Of a DNA stretch of 64,000 nt, positions 26,368 through 35,666 are shown piece after piece. Source of the DNA: JBKHYJ01 sp046565505 (GTDB lineage Bacteria > Acidobacteriota > Blastocatellia > UBA7656); NCBI GenBank assembly GCA_046565505.1, contig JBKHYJ010000099.1:29127-93126 (forward strand). Reading direction: 5' to 3'. Position 1 is the first letter of the stretch, and every line of letters starts with the position of its first letter. Both the position numbers and the translations under genes were made by a program. The notes below the pieces were generated by a model that worked only from the letters and a program-made list of their open reading frames with translations, made no database searches and was not told the DNA's origin.

Positions 26368-26760
26368 GTGGCAAGCCTCCAAGCTCGAAGCCCTTTACGC
26401 AGTGACCATCTGCTCTTCTTTATCAATAAACTGATCTCCCTCGCGGCTTTTTTGTTTCTGCTCGGCGCAGGATGGGTCGCCCTCTGCTACCTGAAGACCG
26501 AGATAGTTTCTCATTGGAATGCCCGGGGCGAGAGCGCGTCGTCAGCCTCAAAAAGCTTACCCATCAAGGTCGAGTCGGCCGCTTCTCTACAGGTCAAACA
26601 GCTCTCGGCGCCAGTCAGACTGGTCTACTCATGCGCGAGGGACAACGAATATTACCACGTCGCGACTCACCTGCCCGGCCGGTGCGAGCGCACCGCGCTC
26701 AGCGAAGAGGCGGCACTTCAGCGCGGCTTGAAGCGCTGCCGAGTCTGCATGCCCGACTAG
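26368..26760 (+). CDS. Membrane-anchored Cys-rich small protein
   Basis: 130 residues, GTG start with AAAGGA about 10 bases upstream. One membrane helix (about 19-42) is followed by a linker and a C-terminal module with Cys89, His97, Cys106, Cys124 and Cys127. The spacing YHVATHLPGRC ... LKRCRVC resembles the small Ada-like or nuclease-associated metal-binding motif (YHxxxC...A...G..PCxxC). It may bind zinc on the outer face of the membrane. No fuller family recognised. Confidence 0.65.
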   Translation: MASLQARSPLRSDHLLFFINKLISLAAFLFLLGAGWVALCYLKTEIVSHWNARGESASSASKSLPIKVESAASLQVKQLSAPVRLVYSCARDNEYYHVATHLPGRCERTALSEEAALQRGLKRCRVCMPD

Positions 26761-26825
26761 CTTTAGACCGCCGATTTCAGGGAATCACTCTCGCATTTAG
26801 CGCGCGTAGAACTCATGCCCCGCAA

Positions 26826-27758
26826 TTACTTCAAGAGGCGGCGCGGCATCTCCGCCTCTTCGTAATGCGAAAATGAGCGCAACTCGCGGAACCGCGCGTT
26901 GATCTCTTCGTGAGTCAGCCGCCGCGTACGCTCGCAGCCAAACTCTTCCACGTTGAAGGAAGCCATGACGGAGCCGTAAATGATCGCGCGCCTCAGCGCG
27001 GCTTCGTCAGTCGCGTTCGTCGCCGCAAGGTATCCCATGAACCCGCCCGCGAAGCTGTCGCCTGCGCCCGTCGGGTCGAAGACCTCTTCGAGCGGGTAGG
27101 CGGGCGTCGCGAAGTACGACTCATTCGTGAACATGGCGGCGCCATACTCGCCGCGCTTCACCACGAGACGGCCGGGGCCCATCGAGAGAATGCGCCTCGC
27201 GGCGCGCACAAGGTTGGCCTCGCCGGCCAGCTCCCTGGCTTCGGAGTCGTTGATCACAAGCACGTCTATGTGCTTGAGCATTTCCACCAACTCCGACGGA
27301 GTGTTCTTTATCCAGTAGTTCATCGTGTCCGCCGCGACGAGCTTGGCCCCCACCTGCTGGCGCACTTCGACTTGCAGCTGCGGCTGGATGTTGCCGAGGA
27401 ATAGGTATGGCGTCTCGCGCGCGGCGGCCGACAGCTTGGGCTTGAAGTCGGCGAACACGTTCAACTGCGTGTCGAGCGTGTGCGCGACGTTGAGGTCAAA
27501 CCCATACTCGCCGCTCCAGAAAAAGCTGCGCTGACCCTCGACCCGCTCCAGGTCCGAGATGTCGATCCCGCGCGCGCGGAAGACCGCCTCGTCTTCCGCG
27601 CCGAAATCATCCCCGACCACCGCGACCACGCGCACGTCCGTAAAAAAAGAAGCCGCGACGCTGAAGTACGTCGCGGACCCGCCAAGGATGCGATCCCTTT
27701 TCCCGAATGGCGTCTTCACAGCGTCAAACGCCACAGACCCCACAACCAGAATTGACAT
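26826..27758 (-). CDS. PfkB-family carbohydrate/nucleoside kinase
   Basis: 310 residues, ribokinase fold. The catalytic motif FDPTGAGDSFAGGFMGYL (about 227) holds the base Asp and the anion hole. The N-terminal GGSATYFSVAASFF is the substrate-side signature. The substrate could be a sugar or a nucleoside; the nearby mtnP gene makes a nucleoside-related role worth testing, but they are not adjacent (a TPR gene lies between). Confidence 0.9.
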   Translation of the reverse strand: MSILVVGSVAFDAVKTPFGKRDRILGGSATYFSVAASFFTDVRVVAVVGDDFGAEDEAVFRARGIDISDLERVEGQRSFFWSGEYGFDLNVAHTLDTQLNVFADFKPKLSAAARETPYLFLGNIQPQLQVEVRQQVGAKLVAADTMNYWIKNTPSELVEMLKHIDVLVINDSEARELAGEANLVRAARRILSMGPGRLVVKRGEYGAAMFTNESYFATPAYPLEEVFDPTGAGDSFAGGFMGYLAATNATDEAALRRAIIYGSVMASFNVEEFGCERTRRLTHEEINARFRELRSFSHYEEAEMPRRLLK

Positions 27759-27898
27759 TTATATTTTCACCTCGACTGAGAATAAGGGGCCCGGCAAAAA
27801 GAATGAAGGGCGCCGGGTGGGCAATAGACAGAGGATCAAAACTCGGAGTCATACTCGCGCCGTCGCCCGCCCGTAACGCCCTAACCAATCTGCCGGCC

Positions 27899-28318
27899 CT
27901 ACTTCTGCCCCGCCTTTAATTCATCAAGCCGCGCCCGGGCTTTCTTCACGAACTCGCTGTCGGGGTAAGACTTCAACAGCTTGTCGTAGAATTCGGCCGC
28001 CTTCTCGCCCTTACCCAGTTTCAAGTTAGCCTCTCCCATCAGGAACACGACTTCGTCGATGCGGGAGAAATCCGGGTAAGTGTCTATGATCTCCTGTAAG
28101 CGGTCGCGCGCCCCTTCGTACGCCTTGCGCTTGGTGAGATACCACCGCGCGATATCAAGGTTGTGTTTAGCAGTAACCTCCATCGTCTCGTCGCGGGGCG
28201 GCTCGATCCTGCCGCGGGCGGGCCCCTGCGCGGAAGCGGGCCCCGCGGCCAGAGCCATCAGCATGATCGCGAAGGTAAACATCCTGGCAACAAACTTCCT
28301 GCCGAACATCTTTGACAC
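27899..28318 (-). CDS. Secreted short TPR (BamD-like) protein
   Basis: 139 residues. A signal peptide (about 1-30, ending PASAQ) lacks a lipobox Cys. Two to three helical TPR-like hairpins follow (ARWYLTKRKAYEGARDRLQEI; GEKAAEFYDKLLKSYPDSEF), similar to BamD/YfiO and YbgF. It is too short to be full BamD (about 245 residues). It follows mtnP by 23 bp and may share its transcript. Confidence 0.75.
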   Translation of the reverse strand: MSKMFGRKFVARMFTFAIMLMALAAGPASAQGPARGRIEPPRDETMEVTAKHNLDIARWYLTKRKAYEGARDRLQEIIDTYPDFSRIDEVVFLMGEANLKLGKGEKAAEFYDKLLKSYPDSEFVKKARARLDELKAGQK

Positions 28319-28341
28319 CTCTGTTCAAAAATCGGTCTGCT

Positions 28342-29214
28342 TCACCTCATGTATTTCCCGACGATTGCCTTCAGCCGCTCCTTAGCTTCGGGCGTGACGC
28401 TTTCGGCCGAGGTGATGATAGCATGGCGAAGAGAGTGGCCGCACTTGCACGCGCGCTCGCCCCCGGCCAGCCGCGCGACCGTCCCTTCGATAAGCTTCTG
28501 GGCGTTCTCCGCGTTGCGGTTCAAGTACTCGATCACCAGATCGACGGTCACGGAATCGTGCTGCGGGTGCCAGCAGTCGTAGTCGGTGACGAGCGCCATC
28601 GTCGCGTAGCAAATCTCCGCCTCGCGAGCAAGCTTGGCCTCCTGCAGGTTCGTCATGCCTATGACGGACATGCCCCACGAGCGGTAGACCTCTGACTCCG
28701 CCCTCGTCGAGAAGGCGGGGCCTTCCATGCACAGGTAAGTCCCGCCCCTGTGAACGTCAACCCCCTTGAGTTCGGCTCTGGCGGCCTGTTCCAGGGCGTC
28801 GCACAGGTCGCGACAGACGGGGTCGGCGAACGTCACATGCGCCGCGACGCCATCCCCGAAGAAGGTCGAGGCGCGCTGCCGGGTCCGGTCGAAGAATTGG
28901 TCCGGGAAGACTATGTCCATCGGCTTGAGCTCCTCGCGCAATGAGCCGACCGCGCTCGCCGATATTATCCGCTCGACGCCCAGCAGCTTCATCGCGTAGA
29001 TGTTCGCGCGGAATGGTATCTCCGTCGGCAAGAGTCTGTGCCCGCGGCCGTGGCGGGGCAGGAAGGCGACGCGCTCGCCGCCGAGGTTCCCCAGTATGAA
29101 GGCGTCGGACGGGTCGCCGAATGGTGTGCTCACTCGCACTTCTTCGACTTCGGTGAGCGCCGCCATCTGGTAGAGGCCGCTCCCGCCGATCACTCCAATC
29201 TTCACCTGTGACAC
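28342..29214 (-). CDS. mtnP: S-methyl-5'-thioadenosine phosphorylase
   Basis: 290 residues from GTG 29214, supported by AGGAGG seven bases upstream; upstream in-frame sequence is not family-like. It phosphorolyses methylthioadenosine in methionine salvage. Phosphate-site IGGSGLY near 9, FLPRHGRGHR near 56, and the MTAP-type EICYATMALVTDYDCWHP (about 205) are present. Downstream is the BamD-like gene. Confidence 0.93.
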   Translation of the reverse strand: MSQVKIGVIGGSGLYQMAALTEVEEVRVSTPFGDPSDAFILGNLGGERVAFLPRHGRGHRLLPTEIPFRANIYAMKLLGVERIISASAVGSLREELKPMDIVFPDQFFDRTRQRASTFFGDGVAAHVTFADPVCRDLCDALEQAARAELKGVDVHRGGTYLCMEGPAFSTRAESEVYRSWGMSVIGMTNLQEAKLAREAEICYATMALVTDYDCWHPQHDSVTVDLVIEYLNRNAENAQKLIEGTVARLAGGERACKCGHSLRHAIITSAESVTPEAKERLKAIVGKYMR

Positions 29215-29259
29215 TTGTCTACCTCCTCTGGAAGTCGGGGCCGGGCGACAGATGCCTGC

Positions 29260-29281
29260 GGGCCGGGTGATCACCCGGCCC
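29260..29281. other. 22-bp perfect palindrome upstream of mtnP
   Basis: GGGCCGGGTGA followed by its exact reverse complement, centred on TGATCA. It lies between the parvulin stop (29314) and the mtnP start. It may be an operator or a transcript-end hairpin; no U-tract follows on either strand. Confidence 0.55.
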
Positions 29282-29313
29282 CCTGTAGACACCCCGCCCC
29301 CGGCCTCGTGCGT

Positions 29314-30714
29314 TTACTGTTTCTGGGCGGGAGGCGCGGCCCCGCCGCCGTGCGGCGAGCCTCCGGGATTCATCGGCTGCGCCTCGACCGGCTTCGGGGT
29401 GGCGTCGAAATCCTCTGGCACCTCGACGCTGCTGGCCTGGGCGATCTCATTGACGCGAGCTTCGATCTTCTCTTGCTTCATCTGGTCGATGATCTTCTGC
29501 CGCGTCTTCTGGTCGGTCGGCTGCCCTGGGCGGCGCTCCTCAAGCTTGATTATGTGGAAGCCGAACTCCGTCTCTACGAGGTCGCTGATCTCGCCCGGCT
29601 TCAGCCTGAATGAGGCGTCCTCGAACGCCTGCACCATCCCGCTCTTGCGCGAGAACTCGTACTCGCCCCCCTTGCTCTTTGACCCTGGGTCGTCTGAGTT
29701 CTCCGCCACCAGCTTGACGAAGTCTTCACCCTTGCGCGCGCGCTCCAGCACCGCCTGGGCCTTCTTGCGGGCCTCCTCTTTGCTCAGCGCCTTTGAAGGG
29801 TCCGCGCCCGGCGGGGCCTGCGTACCTATGAGGATGTGTCGCACCCGCACTTCTTCAAACTCTTCCTTGTGATCGTTGTAGTACTGCTCGATCTCCGCGT
29901 CCGACACGAGCTTGTCGCTCTTTTCAAGGTCGCTGAGGTAGGCGTTGCGGAGTATCTGGCTGCGGTCGATCAGCATTTGCAGCTTCGTTGCGTCCTCCTG
30001 GTCGAGCTTGTCTTTGCGAGCGATATCGGCCACCACTTTGAACTCGCCGTACTTCTTCTTGATCTCGTCCCGCTGCGGCCCCTGAGCTTGCTGGGCGAGC
30101 CTCGGGTCCGACTGTAGGAACGCGTCGAAGTCGTTCGGGTGGGCCTGATAGTAGGCGTTGATCTGATCGTCTGCGACGTTTAAATCAGGGTTCCTTTTGC
30201 GGTAGACCTGGTTAAGGCTCATGTCAGTTTGGAAGGCGATCTGCCTTTCAATCTCGGGCCGCTGGGCGTAGCCCTCCCGCTCGGCGAACTGGGCGACGGC
30301 TAGAATCTTTTTAACTTCATCGACGAGCTTCTTCTTCTCGTCGGGGTTGGACGCGATCATCTGCTGCGCCTGCGGCGAGAGCATCTCCTGGAACACCAGC
30401 TCCATGTCATGCTTGCTCAGCTTGACCGTCTTCGGGGAAGACGACGACTGCTGGACGAAGAGAAAAGTGCCCCCTAAAAAGACTAAGATAAGAACTGCCA
30501 CAATAACTTTCGTCGGCGTTTTCATCCCGCCGGAAGGGCCGGTCGTTACGGCTCTCTCCCCCGCTGCGGGGCCCTCGTCGCGCGGCGCTTGAGCCGTCGG
30601 GCTTTCCGGCAGGCCGCCTGAGGCCGCCGCAGTCGCGTGCGCGTCGCCGGCCGGCGCGCCTGCGCCCTCCAGACCTTCTTCGACAGTATTAGTGTTATTT
30701 GAATCGAGTGTCAT
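29314..30714 (-). CDS. Membrane-anchored parvulin-type peptidyl-prolyl isomerase
   Basis: 466 residues. A polar 65-residue cytoplasmic tail is followed by one membrane helix (about 68-88, VIVAVLILVFLGGTF), a SurA-like helical region, and a rotamase domain (about 290-410, RVRHILIGTQ, SKGGEYEF, ETEFGFHIIKLEERRPG). A Pro/Gly-rich tail closes it. It should fold or escort periplasmic proteins. The ATG directly follows the TAA of the epimerase gene, with GGAGAA as shared ribosome site. Confidence 0.9.
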   Translation of the reverse strand: MTLDSNNTNTVEEGLEGAGAPAGDAHATAAASGGLPESPTAQAPRDEGPAAGERAVTTGPSGGMKTPTKVIVAVLILVFLGGTFLFVQQSSSSPKTVKLSKHDMELVFQEMLSPQAQQMIASNPDEKKKLVDEVKKILAVAQFAEREGYAQRPEIERQIAFQTDMSLNQVYRKRNPDLNVADDQINAYYQAHPNDFDAFLQSDPRLAQQAQGPQRDEIKKKYGEFKVVADIARKDKLDQEDATKLQMLIDRSQILRNAYLSDLEKSDKLVSDAEIEQYYNDHKEEFEEVRVRHILIGTQAPPGADPSKALSKEEARKKAQAVLERARKGEDFVKLVAENSDDPGSKSKGGEYEFSRKSGMVQAFEDASFRLKPGEISDLVETEFGFHIIKLEERRPGQPTDQKTRQKIIDQMKQEKIEARVNEIAQASSVEVPEDFDATPKPVEAQPMNPGGSPHGGGAAPPAQKQ

Positions 30715-31128
30715 TTATTCTCCTTCCGATAGACTTGCCTTCTCAACCAGCTCTAACAGTACGCCGCCGGCACTCGCCGGATGAAGAAAGGCGACCAGCT
30801 TGCCTTCTGCGCCGCGGCGCGGGTAGCCGTCGAGCAGCCGCACGCCTCGCCGCCTGAGTTCGTCTAATTTTAATGAGAGGTCTTCGACCTCGTAACAGAT
30901 GTGATGCAGCCCTTCACCCCGCCTGGCGATGAAGCGGCCGACGGGCGTCTGCTCCGAAATCGGCTCCAGCAGCTCGATTCGCGACTCGCCGGCCGGGAGC
31001 ATGGATATGTGCACCCCCTGGTCTTCGACCGTCTCCGTACCGGAAACCTCGAATCCAAGTACGTCCCTGTAGAACGCCAGCGAGTCGCTCATCGACCTGA
31101 CCGCGATGCCAAGATGATCTATCTTCAT
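30715..31128 (-). CDS. mce: Methylmalonyl-CoA epimerase
   Basis: 137 residues, two VOC (glyoxalase-like) repeats. Metal ligands sit in KIDHLGIAV (His5), LHHICYEV and VLLELVE. It interconverts (R)- and (S)-methylmalonyl-CoA in propionate and branched-chain amino acid breakdown. Nearby meaB supports the assignment. Its stop codon abuts the start of the parvulin gene. Confidence 0.92.
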   Translation of the reverse strand: MKIDHLGIAVRSMSDSLAFYRDVLGFEVSGTETVEDQGVHISMLPAGESRIELLEPISEQTPVGRFIARRGEGLHHICYEVEDLSLKLDELRRRGVRLLDGYPRRGAEGKLVAFLHPASAGGVLLELVEKASLSEGE

Positions 31129-31201
31129 AAAGTGATGAGCGCCCGGGGCCGCGTGCCGCGCGGGCCAGGCATATTTACCCGCGCAGTCTTCCGCTCGATC
31201 A

Positions 31202-32161
31202 TCAGCCCTCGGCCCTCAGTCCTTCCTTAAATCGGGATATTATTTCATCCACAACCGAGTACGGGTCGCGGCTGCGGTCCGCGACGGAGCGCGACATGGC
31301 GCGCAACTCGTCTTCGCTCACGCTCCCGCTCAAAGCGATCTTCAAAAGTCTGTCGCGGAGCATCTCGACTATGCGGTGCTCTGCGACGCCTGCGCGCCGG
31401 CTCTCGGACTGCTCGCGATTCGAGTCTATGAAACCGGCGTAGCTGCCGATTGCGTCGGCGAGCGTCCCCAACCCCTCGTCTTGGGTTGCTACCGTTTTGA
31501 CTATCGGCGGCTTCCAACCATCGGGCCTCTCCGAGATCGAGAGCAAAGCCTCAAGCTCCCGCTCGGTCCTGTGCACTCCGTCGCGGTCGGCCTTGTTGAT
31601 AGCGAAGATGTCGCCGATCTCCATTATCCCCGCCTTAATGGCCTGAATGTCGTCGCCCATGCCGGGCACCAAAACGACCACAGTGACATCGGCTGTCTTC
31701 ACTATGTCAACTTCGTCCTGGCCTACGCCGACCGTTTCTATGATGATTTTATTATACCCCGCGGCATCAAGTACCGCTACCACGTCTACGGTGGCGCGGG
31801 CGAGGCCGCCGAGGTAGCCGCGCGCCGCCATGCTGCGGATGAAGATGCCGGGGTCGGTCGCCATACCCTGCATGCGAATGCGGTCGCCTAAGATGGCCCC
31901 GCCCGTAAAGGGGCTTGAGGGGTCCACGGCGATGATGCCCACGCGGTCGCCCGAGGCGCGGTAGTGTGCGGCCAGGCGATTGACCAGCGTGCTCTTGCCC
32001 GCGCCGGGGGAGCCGGTGATGCCGACGACCAGTGCCCTGCCCGTGTGCGGGAAAATCTCTTTGAGCAGCTCTAAAGATTCCGGGCGCGCGTCTTCGATCC
32101 CGCTTATGGCGCGGGCGATGGACCGCTTGTCCCCGCTTAGAATCTTTTCGGTAACTGTCAT
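31202..32161 (-). CDS. meaB: MeaB, methylmalonyl-CoA mutase-associated GTPase
   Basis: 319 residues from ATG 32161 (a GTG three codons upstream is possible). G3E-type GTPase: P-loop GSPGAGKST near 53, the ETVGVGQDEV segment near 143, NKAD near 192. MeaB protects and loads B12 into methylmalonyl-CoA mutase. The mutase gene is not in the window; mce is the next gene. C-terminal helices for dimerisation are present. Confidence 0.93.
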   Translation of the reverse strand: MTVTEKILSGDKRSIARAISGIEDARPESLELLKEIFPHTGRALVVGITGSPGAGKSTLVNRLAAHYRASGDRVGIIAVDPSSPFTGGAILGDRIRMQGMATDPGIFIRSMAARGYLGGLARATVDVVAVLDAAGYNKIIIETVGVGQDEVDIVKTADVTVVVLVPGMGDDIQAIKAGIMEIGDIFAINKADRDGVHRTERELEALLSISERPDGWKPPIVKTVATQDEGLGTLADAIGSYAGFIDSNREQSESRRAGVAEHRIVEMLRDRLLKIALSGSVSEDELRAMSRSVADRSRDPYSVVDEIISRFKEGLRAEG

Positions 32162-32270
32162 GCGCTTCACACGGGCGTCGTGAGCCGGCGGGCGGGCGTC
32201 AGTGCATACGAAATCTCGAATACGAAGGCTTGAGCGGGCCCGCCCCGGCCACCCCGGCCCGCGCGCCGTC

Positions 32271-33413
32271 TTATGACCTGAGTAGCTGACGGGCGATCAC
32301 CACCCGTTGAATCTCGCTCGTCCCTTCGCCGATCGTGCACAGCTTGGAATCGCGCCAGTATTTTTCGGCCGGGTAGTCTTTGATGTAGCCGTACCCGCCA
32401 TGAATCTGCACGGACTCTTCGGCAACGCGCACGGCGACTTCGCTGGCGTAAAGCTTCGCCATAGAAGACTCTTTCGTCGTGACCTTGCCCTTATTCTTGC
32501 GGTCGGCCGCCTGGTAAGTGAGCAGCCGGGCCGCTTCGATTTGCGTAGCCATGTCGGCAAGCTTGAATTGAATCGCCTGGAACTCGGCGATAGGGCGGCC
32601 GAATTGCGTGCGCTCTTTAGCGTACCTCAGCGCGGCCTCGTAGGCCCCTTGCGCGATGCCGACCGAGAGCGCGGCTATTGATATTCTCCCGCCGTCGAGC
32701 ACCTTCATAGCCTGAATGAAGCCCTGGCCGGGTTCGCCTATCAGGTTTGAGTCGGGGACGAAGCAGTCGTCAAAGACGAGCGCGGCAGTGTCGCTCGCAC
32801 GCATGCCGACCTTGTTCTCCTTCTTCGCGACCGCGAACCCTTTCATCCCCCGCTCTATGATGAACGCCGAAATGCCATGAGTCCCGGCCGTGCGGTCGGA
32901 GATGGCAAGGGCGACTGTAGTTTGTGCGAAGGTCGCGTTCGTTATGAAATTCTTCGAGCCGTTGAGTACCCAGCCGCCATTCCTGCGCACGGCGGTCGTT
33001 CGCATGGAGCTCGCGTCAGAGCCCGAGCTAGGCTCCGTCAGTCCCCAGGCGGCGAACGCTTCGCCGCGCGCCAACGGGACCAGGTATTTCTGCTTCTGTT
33101 GCTCGCTGGCGGCGATGTAAATATGGCCCGTGCCCAGCGAATTGTGCGCGGCGATCGCGAGCGCTATCGACGGGTCCACGCGCGCGAGTTCTTCTATGAT
33201 TGTGGCGTATTCGACGTAGCCCATACCCTGGCCGCCGTACTCTTCGGAAACGAGCACGCCCAGCACCCCCAGCTCCGCGAACTTGGGCCGCAGCTCTGTG
33301 GGGAAGTGCTGGGATTCGTCCCATTCCAGGACGTGGGGGGCAAGTTCGGCCTCGGCAAACTCACGTATTGACCGTTTGATTTGCTCCTGTTCTTCGTTCA
33401 GCTCGAAATCCAT
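32271..33413 (-). CDS. Acyl-CoA dehydrogenase
   Basis: 380 residues. I choose the second of two adjacent ATGs because GGAGGG touches the first. FAD/acyl-CoA fold with AWGLTEPSSGSDA (about 129) and the catalytic base region GEGTSEIQRVVIARQLL at the end. The sequence resembles short/branched-chain or isovaleryl-type enzymes, fitting mce and meaB next to it in amino-acid or fatty-acid breakdown. Exact chain length cannot be told. Confidence 0.93.
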   Translation of the reverse strand: MDFELNEEQEQIKRSIREFAEAELAPHVLEWDESQHFPTELRPKFAELGVLGVLVSEEYGGQGMGYVEYATIIEELARVDPSIALAIAAHNSLGTGHIYIAASEQQKQKYLVPLARGEAFAAWGLTEPSSGSDASSMRTTAVRRNGGWVLNGSKNFITNATFAQTTVALAISDRTAGTHGISAFIIERGMKGFAVAKKENKVGMRASDTAALVFDDCFVPDSNLIGEPGQGFIQAMKVLDGGRISIAALSVGIAQGAYEAALRYAKERTQFGRPIAEFQAIQFKLADMATQIEAARLLTYQAADRKNKGKVTTKESSMAKLYASEVAVRVAEESVQIHGGYGYIKDYPAEKYWRDSKLCTIGEGTSEIQRVVIARQLLRS

Positions 33414-33632
33414 CATCCCTCCAGCCAGACCCGGCTATTTCGCAAGCGCGTGTACACAGGCGGCCGGCCGCCTGTGATTGCGAACTTTTAATTTTACACG
33501 TAGTGATTCAAAAAATCATGCGGTCCGTGTTCATTCCGGCAGGGGCGACGCGCGCGGGGCGGGGAAGGGGGCGGCGAAGCGGAAGACACTGAAGACCCGC
33601 ACGCCTTGACGCGCTTCGTGCGAGGCCCGAGG

Positions 33633-34439
33633 CTAGACCTTCTTGGCGGAGCGGGGGTGGCCCCGGCGGTCGGGGTTGCCTGGTTGTTTAGGGGGTTTTT
33701 TCCTGGCCAGGTCGGCTTGAAAAAAGCGGCTGACCTCGCTCGGCGTCAGTTCGCGATACGCGCCCGGGGCCAGCCCGTCCTCCGTGAGATGACCGATGCT
33801 GACGCGGCGGAGCTTCGTGACGGAATGTCCTATGGAGTCGAACATTCGCCTTATCTGCTGGTTCTTGCCTTGCCGCAGGGTCACCTCGTACCAGCAATTG
33901 CCGCCCTCTTTAGTCCGCTCGAGCAGCTTTATTTCGGCCGGGGCCGTCCGCGTATGGCCCAGGGAAACGCCACGCCTCAACCGCTCAATCTGCTCTTCGG
34001 AAGGCGCGCCCTTCACCTTCACATGATAGACCTTCGGCACGACCCCGGCCCTCGTCAGAAGGAGCGTAAGGTCCCCGTCATTCGTCAGTATGATTAACCC
34101 TTCGGTGTTAAAGTCCAGGCGCCCGACCGGGTGCAGGCCGCGTCTGGCCGATGGGGGGAGCAGGTGCGCGACTAGCGGCCGCTGCTTGGGGTCGGATGCC
34201 GCGGAGAGGTAACCGCGGAGCTTGTTTATGAGAAAGTATTTCTTTTCGCGCGCGCCCGGCTGCGCGTTGATGAGCTTCCCGCGCACCTTGACGTGGTCGC
34301 GTGCCGGGTCGGCCTTGCTCCCGAGCTCGGTCACGCGCTTGCCATTGACCGTCACTTCGCCGCGGAGGATCATCTCCTCGGCCGCGCGGCGGGAGGCGAT
34401 GCCTGTCGCCGCGATTATCTTCTGTAGGCGTTCTTGCAT
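33633..34439 (-). CDS. rluB: RsuA/RluB-family 23S rRNA pseudouridine synthase
   Basis: 268 residues from ATG 34439. N-terminal S4 RNA-binding domain (LQKIIAATGIASRRAAEEMI) and the catalytic Asp in VGRLDFNTEGLIILTND (about 105). Members modify 23S (RluB, helix 80) or 16S rRNA; RluB is the better guess because of the neighbouring scpB/scpA synteny. The tail is basic and Pro-rich, ending near RSAKKV. Confidence 0.88.
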   Translation of the reverse strand: MQERLQKIIAATGIASRRAAEEMILRGEVTVNGKRVTELGSKADPARDHVKVRGKLINAQPGAREKKYFLINKLRGYLSAASDPKQRPLVAHLLPPSARRGLHPVGRLDFNTEGLIILTNDGDLTLLLTRAGVVPKVYHVKVKGAPSEEQIERLRRGVSLGHTRTAPAEIKLLERTKEGGNCWYEVTLRQGKNQQIRRMFDSIGHSVTKLRRVSIGHLTEDGLAPGAYRELTPSEVSRFFQADLARKKPPKQPGNPDRRGHPRSAKKV

Positions 34440-34542
34440 GTCAGTGACGCTGCCCGCCGGGCCTGCGTCCCGGGTAAAGGGCAAAACAGAAGTATACCCG
34501 CACGCCGGGGGGCCGGCGCAAGGCGCGCCGTGGCGGGCGCAT

Positions 34543-35547
34543 TCACCGCCGCCGCTGGTCGAAGCAGACGACGCTGCCCGGCATGGATTTGGCTTTGCGC
34601 TTGACCGACACGAAGGTGTTGCTTATCTCAAGCGGGTGGTTGAAGAGTCGCCGCTCGTTGGTCACGACCGCGATTGATAGAGACATGATCGGGAAACGCT
34701 CCAGCCCGCCCCTGCGGCCCTCGGCCTCCAGGTAGCCGCGCTCGATGTCCTCCTGCTTGTAAAACTTCTCTACCAGCCCGTCGAATTCGGTTATCAAATT
34801 ATCGAGCGCCGCTCTGACTACTTCGAGGCTCCGTTCGTCCGCCCTCGGCATGTCATTGCTGAAGCCTATCAAAAAGTCATCGCCGCCGATGTTGCCCACG
34901 AACACGCTGTGGTCGCACCCGCCCGCGTTGCGCGCTATCACCTCGGCCGTGGCCTTCAGAACTTCGTCGCCGCGTAGGAAGCCGTAGCAATCGTTGTACG
35001 CTTTGAAATTATCTATATCAATGTATACCGCGGCCCAGAAACGCTCTTTCTCCTTCGCGCACTTCTGTAGGAATCGCTCCACCTGCCGGTTGCCCGGCAG
35101 CCCCGTCAGCGGGTTTATGCTCTGGAGCGCGGAGCGACGCAGGAGCGCCTGTATGCGCGCCACTAGGCTCTCGAAGGAAAATGGCTTGGGCAAATAATCG
35201 TCCGCGCCCGCTATCAGCAAATCTATCTCGTTGTGCTCTTCCGCGAGCGCGGTCATCATGATTATCGGGGTGCGCGCGATGGCGGGCGTCGCGCGTATGC
35301 GGGAGAGGATAGTCCACCCGTCGAGGTCGGGCAGCACCACGTCGAGCAGCAGCAGGTCGCAACACGGCTCCGGTTCGGTCAACTTCTGGAGCCCCTCGAC
35401 CCCCGTCGGCGCGACCGTGACTTTGAAGCCCTCCTGCTCCAGCACGCTGCGCAACGCCTCGCTCATGACCGGCTCGTCTTCGATTATGAGCACGCTCGCG
35501 CCGAAGCAGGCCATCCTTGCGATCTCGATTGTTGAGAGAATGCCCAT
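34543..35547 (-). CDS. Response regulator with GGDEF-like domain
   Basis: 334 residues. A CheY-like receiver comes first (about 18-140; acidic IIEDEP, phosphoacceptor Asp in LLLLDVVLPDLDG, Lys in DDYLPKPF). A diguanylate cyclase fold follows (about 145-330) with signature IGGDDFLIGF in place of GGDEF/GGEEF. Cyclase activity is possible but not assured; it might only bind GTP or a partner. No cognate kinase is adjacent. It interrupts the scpA-scpB-rlu order. Confidence 0.9.
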   Translation of the reverse strand: MGILSTIEIARMACFGASVLIIEDEPVMSEALRSVLEQEGFKVTVAPTGVEGLQKLTEPEPCCDLLLLDVVLPDLDGWTILSRIRATPAIARTPIIMMTALAEEHNEIDLLIAGADDYLPKPFSFESLVARIQALLRRSALQSINPLTGLPGNRQVERFLQKCAKEKERFWAAVYIDIDNFKAYNDCYGFLRGDEVLKATAEVIARNAGGCDHSVFVGNIGGDDFLIGFSNDMPRADERSLEVVRAALDNLITEFDGLVEKFYKQEDIERGYLEAEGRRGGLERFPIMSLSIAVVTNERRLFNHPLEISNTFVSVKRKAKSMPGSVVCFDQRRR

Positions 35548-35666
35548 GAGCCCTTCTTGATTGGGGAGGCCCGCGGCGGACGCTGGTTTCTCGGCGGAGC
35601 GTCAAAAATCGGTCACTAGACAGCGTGCCGGGCGGAAGCTTAGCGCGTACATGGCGCGGGGACTTT

